Position numbers and translations under genes: made by a program. A stretch of 64,000 bases of DNA from Xanthobacteraceae bacterium. GTDB lineage: Bacteria; Pseudomonadota; Alphaproteobacteria; Rhizobiales; Xanthobacteraceae. The stretch is taken from positions 185,416 to 249,415 of the forward strand of contig JALHLQ010000002.1 in the NCBI GenBank assembly GCA_022844485.1, written 5' to 3'. The notes under the pieces are model-generated. The model was given only the letters and a program-made list of their open reading frames with translations. It was not told the origin of the DNA and made no database searches. Positions 27,622 through 36,560 of the stretch are shown piece after piece (within the stretch, counting starts at the first letter, position 1; each line of letters opens with the position of its first letter).

Positions 27622-27993
27622 TTAGAGGCGCTTGTCAGCCTTCGAGAAGGCCTGCGCCGGGGTCTTCCCCTTCTCGATCGCCCGGGTGTAGGCGCGCAGC
27701 CGCAGGATCGCTTCGTCCGGCACCTGGCGGACGACCTGGCCGGAATTGACGTCCACCACGCGATAGATCACCTCGCGCATCTCGGGATCGACCACGAGTT
27801 CGCGCGAGACGTTACGCTGATTGGACATCAAGGCCGGATCATTGCGGATCGCCGTGGATTGGGGAGCGACCGTGACGCTTTGCGAGGGCGCCAAATCCGT
27901 GCGCACGGCATTATTCTCCGCAACCGGGGCGGTGCGGACGACATCCGTGGGCGCGACGCTCGCAATCGGCCTTATCGTGAGGCCGGGGTTCAT
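27622..27993 (-). CDS. flaG: FlaG-like flagellar protein
   Basis: The 123-residue protein has a variable N-terminal half. A conserved C-terminal segment, EMREVIYRVVDVNSGQVVRQ, is followed by VPDEAILRLRAYTRAI, which corresponds to the V-D-x-x-(T/S)-G-x-V-x-R-Q-(I/V)-P pattern of FlaG proteins. FlaG influences filament length in other bacteria. AGGAG precedes the start. It lies 221 bases upstream of flagellin 2 on the same strand. A weak GG-N10-GC element occurs at 28021-28039. Confidence 0.75.
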   Translation of the reverse strand: MNPGLTIRPIASVAPTDVVRTAPVAENNAVRTDLAPSQSVTVAPQSTAIRNDPALMSNQRNVSRELVVDPEMREVIYRVVDVNSGQVVRQVPDEAILRLRAYTRAIEKGKTPAQAFSKADKRL

Positions 27994-28202
27994 GGTGTGC
28001 TCCTGCGGTTCCTACCGCTTGAAGCCCCTCCAGGGCCAAGAGAACCTTTCCGGGGCCTTGCACACGCTAGCAGCCGGCCTTGAACGTTCCGTTATAAAAT
28101 TCGGTTAACGAACGGCAATCGGCCACCTCTATTTTTTTGTTCGGCCTGCTTCGCCCGCAGGCGATTTCTGGCAGGCTTTGCCATCATGCAGGTGATTCGG
28201 AC

Positions 28203-30584
28203 ATGAACCGACGGGAGCGGCGCGCCTTGCACAAGCACGCCGCATCAGCGACGCTGCGCGATCCGGACACACACGGCGTGCTCGACTACGCCTTCACCGA
28301 AGCTTCGGACCACCATCGATCGGGACGGCTCAGCGAGGCGGAGGATCTCTACCGGAAGATATTGTCGATCAATCCGCGACATGCCGACAGTCTGCATCAT
28401 CTCGGCCTGATCGCTCACGCGGTGGGCCGCCACGATGTCGCAATCGAGCTGATTGAAAAGGCGCTTTCGCTCCAGCCGGGCATGCCGAATGCGCATTACA
28501 ACGTCGCGCTGGCGTACCGTGCGAGCGGGGACGCCGGCGCCGCCTTGAGGTTCGCACAGAAGGCGGTGGCAATTCGTCCGCAGCACCTCTCGGCACAATT
28601 GTTGTGCGGTGACCTTTTCAAATCGATAGGCGCGCTCGACGAGGCAAAGGCCTCCTGTAAGCGGGCACTCGCCGTTGATCCCAATAACGCCGAAGCCAAC
28701 AACAATCTCGGCAATGTCTTTCTGGAGCAAGGACAGCTGGATGAAGCAGCCCGCTGCTATCGCAGCGCGCTCGCGAGCGATCCTGACTATGTCCTCGCCC
28801 TCGCCAATCTCGGAAAAGCGCTGCGATTGACTGAACAGGTCGATGAAGCGATCGCTTGTCTCGAGCGTGCGGTGGCAATCAAGCCCAGTCTGACCGCTGC
28901 GTCCTGCAGCCTGGCGGAAGCATTGCTTGCGGTGTCAAAGCCAGGCCCCGCGCTCGGCGTCGTGCTTCAAGCGCTGTCGTTCGAGCAGAGCGACGAATGC
29001 AAGTTGCTGTTCGTGCACTGCTTGCGCGACGGCGCGCCGTTCCCTGTTACGGACCTTATGCGAACCCTGCTCATCGCCGCCATTGACGAGCCATGGGGGC
29101 GCCCCGGCGATCTTGGCCCCGCCTGCGTTGCCCTCTTGAAACTCGATCACGACATCAAGAGCTGCATCGGCCGCGCGACGGCGGCTTGGCCGCAGCGTCC
29201 CGGCGCCGGCGAGCTCTTTGGAGACGGCTTCGCCTCGGTTGCAGCGAATCCGCTGCTTCGATGCGCCCTTCAGTCCTTCTCCCTGGGCGATATGGATATC
29301 GAGAAATTTCTCACCTGCTCGCGCGCCGCGCTCCTGGCTCTCCAGCACGAGAAGCCCGCTGTGGATGCGAGCGTGCTGGCGTTCTCCTGTGCGCTGAGTC
29401 AGCAGTGCTTCATCAACGAATACGTCTTTGCCGTCACCGATCATGAAAAGGATTGCGTCGACAAGCTGCGTGATCGGATCGAAGAAGCGCTCCGCTCCGA
29501 CGGTCTCATCGAAGCCGGTGAACTCGCGTGCCTCGCGGCCTACATGCCCTTGCACAGTCTTGCCGATAGCGAGAGGCTCCTGGAACGGTCTTGGCCCGAG
29601 CCGGTGCAGGACTTGGTGACGCGGCAGATCCGCGAGCCGGCCGCAGAGAAAGAACTGCGGGAGACAATTCCACGCCTCACGATCGTCGACGATGCCGTGT
29701 CAGTGATCGTGCAACGTCAATACGAGGAGAACCCTTATCCGCGATGGATGAAATCAAGGTTTCTGGGCAGCCCGATCAGCATCGATATTGCGATGCGTCG
29801 CCAGTTTCCGCATTCCTCTTTCAGGCCACTGCGTAGCGGCCAACTCGATGTTCTAGTTGCGGGCTGCGGCACCGGACAGCAGCTCGTCGAAATGGCTCGG
29901 CGCTATTCCGGGGCGCGCGTCCTTGCGATCGACCTCAGTCTGTCGAGCCTTTGCTACGCGAAGCTGCGGACAACTGCCCTGGGCTTCGACAATATCGAAT
30001 TCGGCCAAGCCGACATCCTTCGGCTCGGCGAACTGAATCGTAGCTTCGATCTCATCGACACCGGCGGCGTGCTCCACCATCTGGCAAATCCGGAATTCGG
30101 TTGGCAGAACCTTGTCTCGCTGCTTCGCCCGGATGGCCTGATGCGCATTGCGCTGTACAGTGAATTCGGCCGACGCCATATCGTCGCCGCGCAGAAGCAC
30201 CTGTTGGCTCGGGGCGTGGGACCGACGTCGAACGAGATACGAATGGCGCGCCAGGACATCGTCGCTTCCGCCGACGCATCCCTCAAAGCCGTGACGGCCT
30301 CGCCCGACTTCTTCTCCACCAGCACATGCCGCGATCTGCTGCTTCACGCCCAGGAGCACCGCTTTACGCTCCCACGCATCGGCGACTTTATCGTTCAGAA
30401 CAGCCTCGATTTCCTGGGCTTCGATGTGCCGCGATCCATCCGGTGTGCCTATGAGTTGAAATTTCCAGATGACCCTTTTCAGGCTGACTTCGGCAATTGG
30501 CACCTATTCGAGATGGAGAACCCAGACACCTTCGCCGCCATGTATCAGTTCTGGGTCCAGAAGCGTCCGCAGCCAAGCTTCTGA
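28203..30584 (+). CDS. TPR protein with C-terminal SAM-dependent methyltransferase domain
   Basis: The 793-residue protein begins MNRRERRALHKHAASATLRD. Residues ~35-270 are at least six TPRs (for example LHHLGLIAHAVGRHDVAIEL and NNNLGNVFLEQGQLDEAARC). A helical linker follows to about residue 500. The C-terminal region has a class I methyltransferase core: motif I LDVLVAGCGTGQQLVEMARR near residue 548, acidic end of beta-2 VLAIDLSLSSL, and GVLHHLANPEFGWQNL. No signal peptide is seen, so it is cytosolic. Its place between flaG and flgN suggests a flagellin or glycan modification role; this is inference. Confidence 0.85.
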   Translation: MNRRERRALHKHAASATLRDPDTHGVLDYAFTEASDHHRSGRLSEAEDLYRKILSINPRHADSLHHLGLIAHAVGRHDVAIELIEKALSLQPGMPNAHYNVALAYRASGDAGAALRFAQKAVAIRPQHLSAQLLCGDLFKSIGALDEAKASCKRALAVDPNNAEANNNLGNVFLEQGQLDEAARCYRSALASDPDYVLALANLGKALRLTEQVDEAIACLERAVAIKPSLTAASCSLAEALLAVSKPGPALGVVLQALSFEQSDECKLLFVHCLRDGAPFPVTDLMRTLLIAAIDEPWGRPGDLGPACVALLKLDHDIKSCIGRATAAWPQRPGAGELFGDGFASVAANPLLRCALQSFSLGDMDIEKFLTCSRAALLALQHEKPAVDASVLAFSCALSQQCFINEYVFAVTDHEKDCVDKLRDRIEEALRSDGLIEAGELACLAAYMPLHSLADSERLLERSWPEPVQDLVTRQIREPAAEKELRETIPRLTIVDDAVSVIVQRQYEENPYPRWMKSRFLGSPISIDIAMRRQFPHSSFRPLRSGQLDVLVAGCGTGQQLVEMARRYSGARVLAIDLSLSSLCYAKLRTTALGFDNIEFGQADILRLGELNRSFDLIDTGGVLHHLANPEFGWQNLVSLLRPDGLMRIALYSEFGRRHIVAAQKHLLARGVGPTSNEIRMARQDIVASADASLKAVTASPDFFSTSTCRDLLLHAQEHRFTLPRIGDFIVQNSLDFLGFDVPRSIRCAYELKFPDDPFQADFGNWHLFEMENPDTFAAMYQFWVQKRPQPSF

Positions 30585-30598
30585 AGAGATCGGGCGCG

Positions 30599-31063
30599 CT
30601 ACAGCGTGCGCATGAGCGCCACGGGCTCGATCGCGTTGCGCGGTGGGGCTGCGGCACGCCCCGATGCGCCATAGGTCTGTAGTGCCGATTTTTTGGCAAG
30701 CTCGCCCGCGACGCCGCGGACGATCCCCTCCGACACCGCGTGCGCGGTGGCGAGCACGGTCATGTTGATTTGCAGGAGCGCCTGAAATTCGTCGTGCCGC
30801 TGACGCAAGGACTGAAGCAGTTGCGGGGCGTGTTGCGAGAGATACGGGATGCTCGCTTTCACGCGGCCGACATCGGACAGATACCGGACGGAAAGCTGGC
30901 TCTTGCTTTCTTCCAGCATGGCCGCTTCGCGCAATCGGCCGTTGCGCACGAGCTCGGTCTCCTCGGCCAGCGTTCTCAAGAGCGCATCCATCGTCTCGCG
31001 GAGACGGCGCAGGACGGCGCCTGCGTCGTCGAGGGTCGAAATCGGCGTTGTGGGTTGTGTCAT
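30599..31063 (-). CDS. flgN: FlgN-like flagellar export chaperone
   Basis: The 154-residue protein is largely helical, with RRLRETMDALLRTLAEETEL and RNGRLREAAMLEESKSQLSV near the start, the pattern of FlgN-type chaperones for FlgK and FlgL. It overlaps flgJ by four bases (ATGA) as the last gene of flgI-flgJ-flgN. The assignment rests on helix pattern and operon position rather than on a sharp motif. Confidence 0.7.
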   Translation of the reverse strand: MTQPTTPISTLDDAGAVLRRLRETMDALLRTLAEETELVRNGRLREAAMLEESKSQLSVRYLSDVGRVKASIPYLSQHAPQLLQSLRQRHDEFQALLQINMTVLATAHAVSEGIVRGVAGELAKKSALQTYGASGRAAAPPRNAIEPVALMRTL

Positions 31064-31392
31064 CGGTTGCGCGCTTCCTGAGCCGCCAGCAGGGCGGTCT
31101 GCACATGATCGGCCAAGCCGATGCCTCCGGCCTTGGCGAAGGATTTGGCGTATTCTTCCGACAAGAATGAGCGCCAGATGCCGTTGCTGCCGTTCCCGCC
31201 AAAGGGGCCTTCGCTGTCGAGGCCGGTGAACATCGGCTCAAACATCGAGTTGAGGAAGACGGCTTCGAAATCCTGAGCGGCTTCGCGCGCCTTCTGCTGG
31301 ATGTCTTTGGCGATCCGGGGCGCTTGGGCGACGAGTTCGCCGGCCGCCGAGGCAACGACCGGAGCGGCGAGAAGGGCGAGGGGAGCCGGCAT
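31060..31392 (-). CDS. flgJ: FlgJ-type rod-binding protein without muramidase domain
   Basis: The 110-residue protein has AQDFEAVFLNSMFEPMFTGL and the SEEYAKSFAKAGGIGLADHV segment of the rod-binding (FlgJ N-terminal) domain. The C-terminal glucosaminidase domain of enterobacterial FlgJ is absent, as is usual in alphaproteobacteria. I use ATG at 31392, which overlaps the flgI stop as TGATG; a GTG one codon earlier is possible. Confidence 0.88.
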   Translation of the reverse strand: MPAPLALLAAPVVASAAGELVAQAPRIAKDIQQKAREAAQDFEAVFLNSMFEPMFTGLDSEGPFGGNGSNGIWRSFLSEEYAKSFAKAGGIGLADHVQTALLAAQEARNR

Positions 31393-32510
31393 CACATCAC
31401 CTCGATATCGGCCTGGATCGCGCCTGCGGCCTTGATCGCCTGCAGGATGGCGATGAGATCGCGCGGGCCGATGCCGAGCGCATTCAACCCGTCTACCAGC
31501 TGCTGAAGCGACACGCTTTCGCGAACGAGGGCGAGACCCTTCCCGTCCTCCTGTACGCCGACCTGCGTGCGCGGGACGGTCACCGTGCGGCCGCGCGACA
31601 TCGGAGCCGGCTGACTCACTTGCGGCGTTTCGCTGATGCTCACCGTTAGGTTGCCTTGCGCGACCGCGACCGTCGAGACGCGCACGTCGCGGCCCATCAC
31701 GATCACGCCCGAGCGTTCGTCGATGACGATCTTGGCGGGGAGGTCGGGCTCGATCTGCAATTGCTCGATCTCCGTGACCAGCGCGACGACGTTTCCCTGA
31801 TATTGCTTGGGGACCGTCAGCTGCACCGTCGAGGGATCGAGCGGCTCGGCGGTGGCGCCGCCGATGAAATCGTTGATGGCGGACGCGATGCGCTTGGCGG
31901 TCGTGAAGTCCGCATTGCGCAAGGCCAGCCGCACCTGCTGCAGCCGGTTCAACGCAAAGTCGATCTCGCGCTCGATGATCGCCCCGTTCGAGATCCGGCC
32001 GACCGTCGGCACGCCGCGCGTGATGCGCGCCGCGTCGCCTTCCGCCTGGAAACCGCCGATGGCGAGCGAACCCTGCGCGACTGCGTAGACATTGCCGTCG
32101 GCGCCAAGCAGCGGCGTCACGAGCAGCGTGCCGCCCTGAAGGCTCTTCGCGTCGCCCAGTGCGGAGACGGTGACGTCGATGCGCGTCCCCTGCGTGCCGA
32201 AAGCCGGCAGATTGGCCGTCACCATGACGGCGGCGACATTGCCGGTGCGCAAGGCGGCACCGCGGATATTGACGCCCAGCCGCTCGAGCATCGCTTGCAG
32301 CGACTGGCGGGTGAAAGGCGAATTGTTGAGCGAATCGCCCGTTCCGTTCAGCCCGACCACCAGCCCATAACCGATCAACTGATTCTGCCGCACCCCTTCG
32401 ATGTTCGCGAGATCCTTGATGCGCGAATTCGCGGCTTCGGCAGAAGGTCCGACGGCGGCGATTGACAATGCGGCGACCGCGGCAAGGCTGGACAGGAAGG
32501 TCCTCGGCAT
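31392..32510 (-). CDS. flgI: Flagellar P-ring protein FlgI
   Basis: The 372-residue protein has a signal peptide starting MPRTFLSSLAAVAALSIAAV with cleavage near AEA. The family segments ANIEGVRQNQLIGYGLVVGL and LLVTPLLGADGNVYAVAQGS are present, as is the C-terminal LVDGLNALGIGPRDLIAILQ. It forms the periplasmic P ring. The open frame extends to 32609, but the ATG at 32510 begins a normal signal peptide. A sigma-54 promoter lies about 50 bases upstream. Confidence 0.95.
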   Translation of the reverse strand: MPRTFLSSLAAVAALSIAAVGPSAEAANSRIKDLANIEGVRQNQLIGYGLVVGLNGTGDSLNNSPFTRQSLQAMLERLGVNIRGAALRTGNVAAVMVTANLPAFGTQGTRIDVTVSALGDAKSLQGGTLLVTPLLGADGNVYAVAQGSLAIGGFQAEGDAARITRGVPTVGRISNGAIIEREIDFALNRLQQVRLALRNADFTTAKRIASAINDFIGGATAEPLDPSTVQLTVPKQYQGNVVALVTEIEQLQIEPDLPAKIVIDERSGVIVMGRDVRVSTVAVAQGNLTVSISETPQVSQPAPMSRGRTVTVPRTQVGVQEDGKGLALVRESVSLQQLVDGLNALGIGPRDLIAILQAIKAAGAIQADIEVM

Positions 32511-32557
32511 GTCGTTCTCCCCGCTGCGGCGAGTTTTGCCGTCAGCATCGTTTCCGA

Positions 32558-32575
32558 TGCGAGGTTCGTGCCAAC
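32558..32575 (-). promoter_or_regulatory. Sigma-54 promoter of flgI-flgJ-flgN
   Basis: On the minus strand TTGGCACGAACCTCGCAT has GG and GC separated by exactly ten bases and a full TTGGCACG -24 element. Confidence 0.75.
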
Positions 32576-32676
32576 TCGGTCTCGGACTCAAGTCCTTCGG
32601 AAGGTTCAAATTTTCAATCCGGAGGTGACGGCCTGTCCGTCATGGATTGCCGCTGACCCGGCAATTTTTTCCTCCT

Positions 32677-32691
32677 TTAACCCTCTGTTAA
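32677..32691 (+). promoter_or_regulatory. CtrA-type box upstream of fliX
   Basis: TTAA-CCCTCTG-TTAA followed by C, 57 bases before the fliX start codon and about 170 before divergent flgI. Confidence 0.7.
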
Positions 32692-32747
32692 CGATGAACC
32701 GGCGAGGGTCGGATGCGGGCGGAATCGCTCCGAGACAGGTGTGTGCC

Positions 32748-33167
32748 ATGCGCATCTATGGACCGAACGGAATGGCGGGGGCGACAGCAGCGCCGGCAGC
32801 GCGGCGTTCGCCCGGGAACGGCTTCACTCTCGGGAATGCGGAGCAGGCCAAGACGGCAAATCCGAGCACGGCCGCACACTCGATCGGCGGACTTGATGCG
32901 CTTATCGCGCTGCAGGGCGTCGAGGATGCGACCGAGCGCCGGCGGCGCGCCGTCAAGAAGGGACGGAGCGCCCTGGACGCGCTCGAGGCCGTCAAGCTCG
33001 GGTTCCTTTCAGGGCGGCTCGACGCCGCGGCGCTGGCGCGGCTCACAGCTTCCGCCACGGACCTCGCGCAAAAGTCCGGAGACCCGGGCCTCGACTCGGT
33101 TCTCGCCGAGATCGAGCTGCGCGTGGGCGTCGAGCTTGCCAAGATCGGCGCGTCCGACCGGGCGTAA
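32748..33167 (+). CDS. fliX: Class II flagellar assembly regulator FliX
   Basis: The 139-residue protein starts MRIYGPNGMAGATAAPAARR and contains SIGGLDALIALQGVEDATER and DPGLDSVLAEIELRVGVELA, matching FliX. In Caulobacter FliX couples completion of the early basal body to FlbD, the sigma-54 activator. Its presence fits the sigma-54 promoters seen here, though flbD is not in this window. ATG at 32748 is chosen by family start; upstream frame is non-conserved. Confidence 0.93.
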   Translation: MRIYGPNGMAGATAAPAARRSPGNGFTLGNAEQAKTANPSTAAHSIGGLDALIALQGVEDATERRRRAVKKGRSALDALEAVKLGFLSGRLDAAALARLTASATDLAQKSGDPGLDSVLAEIELRVGVELAKIGASDRA

Positions 33168-33330
33168 GTGGGAGGCTGGCGCGGGAGCCTGCCTCAACGC
33201 CTGCGCAAGCCATCTTGTGACATTTTCACAACGAACTCTGTTGTTGTCCGCGATGGGGGCAATGGATATAAGCGCGCCGCGAGGGTGAGGGAGCCTCGCG
33301 CCCAGGGAAATCAAGGCGGAGTCAGCGTGC

Positions 33331-33771
33331 ATGCCTCGGCTAAAAGAGAAAGAAAAGGACCAGGTTCGCGACAAGAACTATAGACCCACCGACAAGGAGC
33401 CTTTCATGAATGAGCGTCAGCGCGATTATTTTCGCGTAAAGCTGCTGGCATGGAAGGAGGAGATCCTCAAAGAGAGCCGCGAAACACTTCAGCACCTCCA
33501 AGACGAGAACCAGAATCATCCCGATCTGGCGGATCGGGCGTCGTCCGAGACCGATCGCGCCATCGAGTTGCGGGCCCGCGACCGCCAACGCAAGCTCATC
33601 GCCAAGATCGACGCCGCACTGCAGCGAATCGAGGAGGGCACCTACGGGTTCTGCGAGGAAACCGGCGAGCCAATCTCGTTGAAGCGGCTCGAAGCACGCC
33701 CGATCGCAACTTTGTCCGTGGAGGCGCAGGAGCGGCACGAGCGGCGAGAGCGCGTCTATCGAGACGATTAG
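33331..33771 (+). CDS. dksA: RNA polymerase-binding protein DksA, zinc-cysteine-poor form
   Basis: The 146-residue protein has the coiled-coil region RQRDYFRVKLLAWKEEILKE and the DxxDxA-type acidic tip LADRASSETDRAIEL. Its globular end is GTYGFCEETGEPISLKRLEA. Only one of the four zinc-finger cysteines is retained, as I recall for alphaproteobacterial DksA. It would modulate transcription together with ppGpp. It is placed between fliX and flgH with no obvious operon link. Confidence 0.92.
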   Translation: MPRLKEKEKDQVRDKNYRPTDKEPFMNERQRDYFRVKLLAWKEEILKESRETLQHLQDENQNHPDLADRASSETDRAIELRARDRQRKLIAKIDAALQRIEEGTYGFCEETGEPISLKRLEARPIATLSVEAQERHERRERVYRDD

Positions 33772-33926
33772 TTGATCATGCTCAGGAAACACGACTCGGC
33801 CTCCGGCGGGGAGTTGCCGAAGGCCGCGTCTTGACGCCGTTCCGACCTAGGTGACCAAACGGCGGGGAGCTCGGGACGCCCGGAACGCGATCTGCTTGAT
33901 CCAATCAGTATCGCGTTCGGTCGCTC

Positions 33927-33968
33927 ATCGATCTTTCCGAAATTGGTGTCCACTTTTCCCGATCATGC
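33927..33968. repeat. GATC-type palindromic repeat, copy near flgH
   Basis: ATCGATCTTTCCGAAATTGG continues with GTCCACTTTTCCCGATCATG. It is related to the better-formed copy at 44522-44570 and ends one base before the flgH stop codon. It may serve as a transcription terminator for flgH. Confidence 0.6.
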
Positions 33969-33969
33969 T

Positions 33970-34716
33970 TCAGAACGGCAGGATGATGTCGAGGACCTGC
34001 TGGCCGTAGCGCGGCTGCTGAACATCGGTGATTTGTCCGCGGCCGCCATAAGCGATGCGGGCCTGGGCAATCTTGGTCGAATCGATCGTATTGTCGCTCT
34101 CGATGTCTTCGGGCCGAACGATGCCGCCGACGATCAGTTCGCGCATTTCGTAGTTGACGCGCACCTCCTGTTTGCCCTCGATGACGAGATTGCCATTCGG
34201 CAGGACCTGCGTCACGACGGCCGCCACATTGGTCTTCAGTTCCTCCGACCGGTTGACCGAGCCTTGCCCTTCGCTCGAGGCGGTGGAATCGGCGGTAATG
34301 AACTTGGTCGGGATCGAGGTGTTGATGATCGGGATCTTCTTCTTCCCGAAAAAATCATCGACGCCGGAATCTTCCTTGTTCGCCCGGGAGCGCTTTGTCG
34401 CGTTCTCGATCTCGGCCTTGTCCGTGATCTTCACTTTCACCGTCAGGATATCGCCGACCTGATGAGCGCGCTGATCCTTGAAAAAGGCGCGTGATCCGGT
34501 ACGCCAGAGCGAGTTCGGGTTGTAGACGGCCGATTGCGGGGCCGGCATCGGCATCTGCACGGGCTTGTAGCCGACCTGGGTCGTCGGGCTTTCGACGGCC
34601 GAGAGTTTGGGCTGCTCGCCGATACTGGCGATCCGGTCGATGGCCGCGCAGTTGCTGACAAGGTGGGCGACAGCGGCTGCGGCTGCAAGTTGGAGCCGGG
34701 ACGAGAGTCGGGACAT
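33970..34716 (-). CDS. flgH: Flagellar L-ring protein FlgH
   Basis: The 248-residue outer-membrane ring protein contains NSLWRTGSRAFFKDQRAHQV followed by GDILTVKVKI, and NLVIEGKQEVRVNYEMRELI near its C-terminal part. The putative lipobox reads LVSNC, with Asn rather than Gly/Ala/Ser at -1, which is unusual; the codon is AAC. It is the last gene of flgF-flgG-flgA-flgH and starts three bases after flgA. Confidence 0.93.
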   Translation of the reverse strand: MSRLSSRLQLAAAAAVAHLVSNCAAIDRIASIGEQPKLSAVESPTTQVGYKPVQMPMPAPQSAVYNPNSLWRTGSRAFFKDQRAHQVGDILTVKVKITDKAEIENATKRSRANKEDSGVDDFFGKKKIPIINTSIPTKFITADSTASSEGQGSVNRSEELKTNVAAVVTQVLPNGNLVIEGKQEVRVNYEMRELIVGGIVRPEDIESDNTIDSTKIAQARIAYGGRGQITDVQQPRYGQQVLDIILPF

Positions 34717-34719
34717 CGG

Positions 34720-35736
34720 TTACTCCGTGCGGCGGCGCGCGGCGGCGCCTGTTGTTTCGCTGACGAGACGCGCGGCGGTTCGCGGCGTGGAAATGCTGAC
34801 GTGCCCGGGTCCGATCACGACACCTTGGAACGTGCGCTTGGATTGCAGGTTCATGACATTGACGAAGTCGCCTTGCGCGCCGGACTCCAGCGCTTTGCCG
34901 CGAAGCGTGACGACGATGCCTGGCACCTCGTAGACGAGGATCACGGCTTCGTTCCGCTGCACGAGGTTCGCTTTCACCAGTTCGCCGGCTTGCAGAGCCA
35001 CACCGGGCCGAAGCGGGCGGCGGGCAGCCAACCCGATCGCATCTTCCACCTTGCCAATCGGCTCTCCGGAGACGGACGCACGAACGCGCCGCTCCACTGA
35101 AAGATCGTCGGCGCCGAGAACCTCGTCCCGCGCGACTGCCCGCTTGACCAGAACTACGTCGATCATCTCGGCGGCGGTGCCCGTATAGCGGTAGACGGTC
35201 CGTCGCGAAGGGTCGGCCGCCTGCAGCTCGAGCGTCACGTCGAAACGGCTCGCGTGCGGGAGGTAAGACACGCGAACGACCTGGAACTCGGCCCTGTTCG
35301 CTTCCAGATGCAGCGTGCGAGGGGGCTGATCGAAGGTGATCGCGAGGCTGGCTGCGTCGCGCAGGCCGGCATGATCGGCCAGCGCCCGCGCAATGCGCGC
35401 TTCAAGGTCTTTCGCGGTCAGAATCCGTCCGGTGCGAGTCACGGCGATGCTAGCCGCACCCCCGGGCTCGATCCGGAGGCCATGCGGGATCAGGGCCTCT
35501 GCGACCTGCTGCGCGGTCACCGTGCCTGACTCGCCCAGATTGGGAGCCCGGAAGATCGCCGTGGACGCAAGCATCCCGGAGTTCTCGACGAGGTCGCCGA
35601 TGCGCACGAGTTCGCTCGAGATCACCGCCTCGGTCTTGAGGGTCACGCCCCGCACCTGCGGAGCGGCGGTCTGCGCCGAGGCCGAGGCGGAGAGGGCGGT
35701 GAGTACGGCGGCGAATGCGATGCGCAACATGGTCAT
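34720..35736 (-). CDS. flgA: Flagellar P-ring assembly chaperone FlgA
   Basis: The 338-residue protein has a signal peptide (MTMLRIAFAAVLTALSASAS) and an N-terminal alphaproteobacterial extension. The C-terminal SAF domain begins around VVLVKRAVARDEVLGADDL and ends with FVNVMNLQSKRTFQGVVIG, typical of FlgA. It helps FlgI form the P ring in the periplasm. It lies in the flgF-G-A-H operon, eight bases after flgG. Confidence 0.92.
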   Translation of the reverse strand: MTMLRIAFAAVLTALSASASAQTAAPQVRGVTLKTEAVISSELVRIGDLVENSGMLASTAIFRAPNLGESGTVTAQQVAEALIPHGLRIEPGGAASIAVTRTGRILTAKDLEARIARALADHAGLRDAASLAITFDQPPRTLHLEANRAEFQVVRVSYLPHASRFDVTLELQAADPSRRTVYRYTGTAAEMIDVVLVKRAVARDEVLGADDLSVERRVRASVSGEPIGKVEDAIGLAARRPLRPGVALQAGELVKANLVQRNEAVILVYEVPGIVVTLRGKALESGAQGDFVNVMNLQSKRTFQGVVIGPGHVSISTPRTAARLVSETTGAAARRRTE

Positions 35737-35744
35737 GCCTCTTC

Positions 35745-36533
35745 TCAGCGATAGAGATTGGACGTCGCCTGCAACATCTGGTCGGACGCGGTGATTACCT
35801 TGGCGTTCATCTCATAGGCGCGCTGCGCCGAGATCAGGTCGGAGATTTCCTTCACGGCTTCGACATTGGCCTGCTCCAGGTATCCCTGCTGCAAATCGCC
35901 AAAGCCCTCGTTGCCGGGCGTTCCATTTTGGGGGGCGCCGGATGCCGGCGTTTCCAGAAACAGGTTGTCGCCCATGGCCTGAAGCCCGGCCTTGTTGACG
36001 AAGGCCGACAGTTCGAGCTGACCGACCTGGGTGGGCACGGCATTGCCCGGCTGCATGACCGAAACCTGCCCCTGCGGACTGATGGTGAGCCCGCGCGAGT
36101 TCTGTGGAACCGTCAGGCCAGGCTGCACCTCATAACCTTGTGCGGTGACAATCCGCCCGGTCGCGTCGATCGCGAAGGATCCATCTCTGGTGTAAGCGGT
36201 TCGGCCGTCGGGAAGCGTGATGCGGAAGAATCCTTCGCCGCGAATGCCGACGTCGAGTTCCTTTTCCGTCGGCAGCATGTTGCCTTGGCTCATCACGCGA
36301 GGCGTGGCGACCGTTTTCACCCCGGCGCCGATTTCCACGCCGGCCGGCAAGATGCTGCCCTGATCGGAGGTCTGCGTGCCGACGCGGCGGAGGTGCTGGT
36401 AGAGCAGATCCTGAAACTCCGCGCGCTGGCGCTTGTAGCCGGTCGTGCGCATGTTTGCGATATTGTTGGAGATGACCTGGACATTCAGCTCCTGGGCCAT
36501 CATCCCTGTCGCGGCAGTGTGAAGGGCGCGCAT
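35745..36533 (-). CDS. flgG: Distal rod protein FlgG
   Basis: The 262-residue protein begins MRALHTAATGMMAQELNVQV, with NNIANMRTTGYKRQRAEFQD and a C-terminal SDLISAQRAYEMNAKVITAS. Its length and motifs match FlgG. It forms the distal rod crossing the P and L rings. It follows flgF by 27 bases. Confidence 0.96.
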   Translation of the reverse strand: MRALHTAATGMMAQELNVQVISNNIANMRTTGYKRQRAEFQDLLYQHLRRVGTQTSDQGSILPAGVEIGAGVKTVATPRVMSQGNMLPTEKELDVGIRGEGFFRITLPDGRTAYTRDGSFAIDATGRIVTAQGYEVQPGLTVPQNSRGLTISPQGQVSVMQPGNAVPTQVGQLELSAFVNKAGLQAMGDNLFLETPASGAPQNGTPGNEGFGDLQQGYLEQANVEAVKEISDLISAQRAYEMNAKVITASDQMLQATSNLYR

Positions 36534-36560
36534 TGTCGTATCCTCAATAGATGTGTTGCC

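Noticed and set aside
28021..28039. Sigma-54 promoter for flaG
   Set aside because: GG-N10-GC spacing is present (TTGGCCCTGGAGGGGCTTC), but the -12 element is poor; kept only as a weak possibility in the flaG entry.
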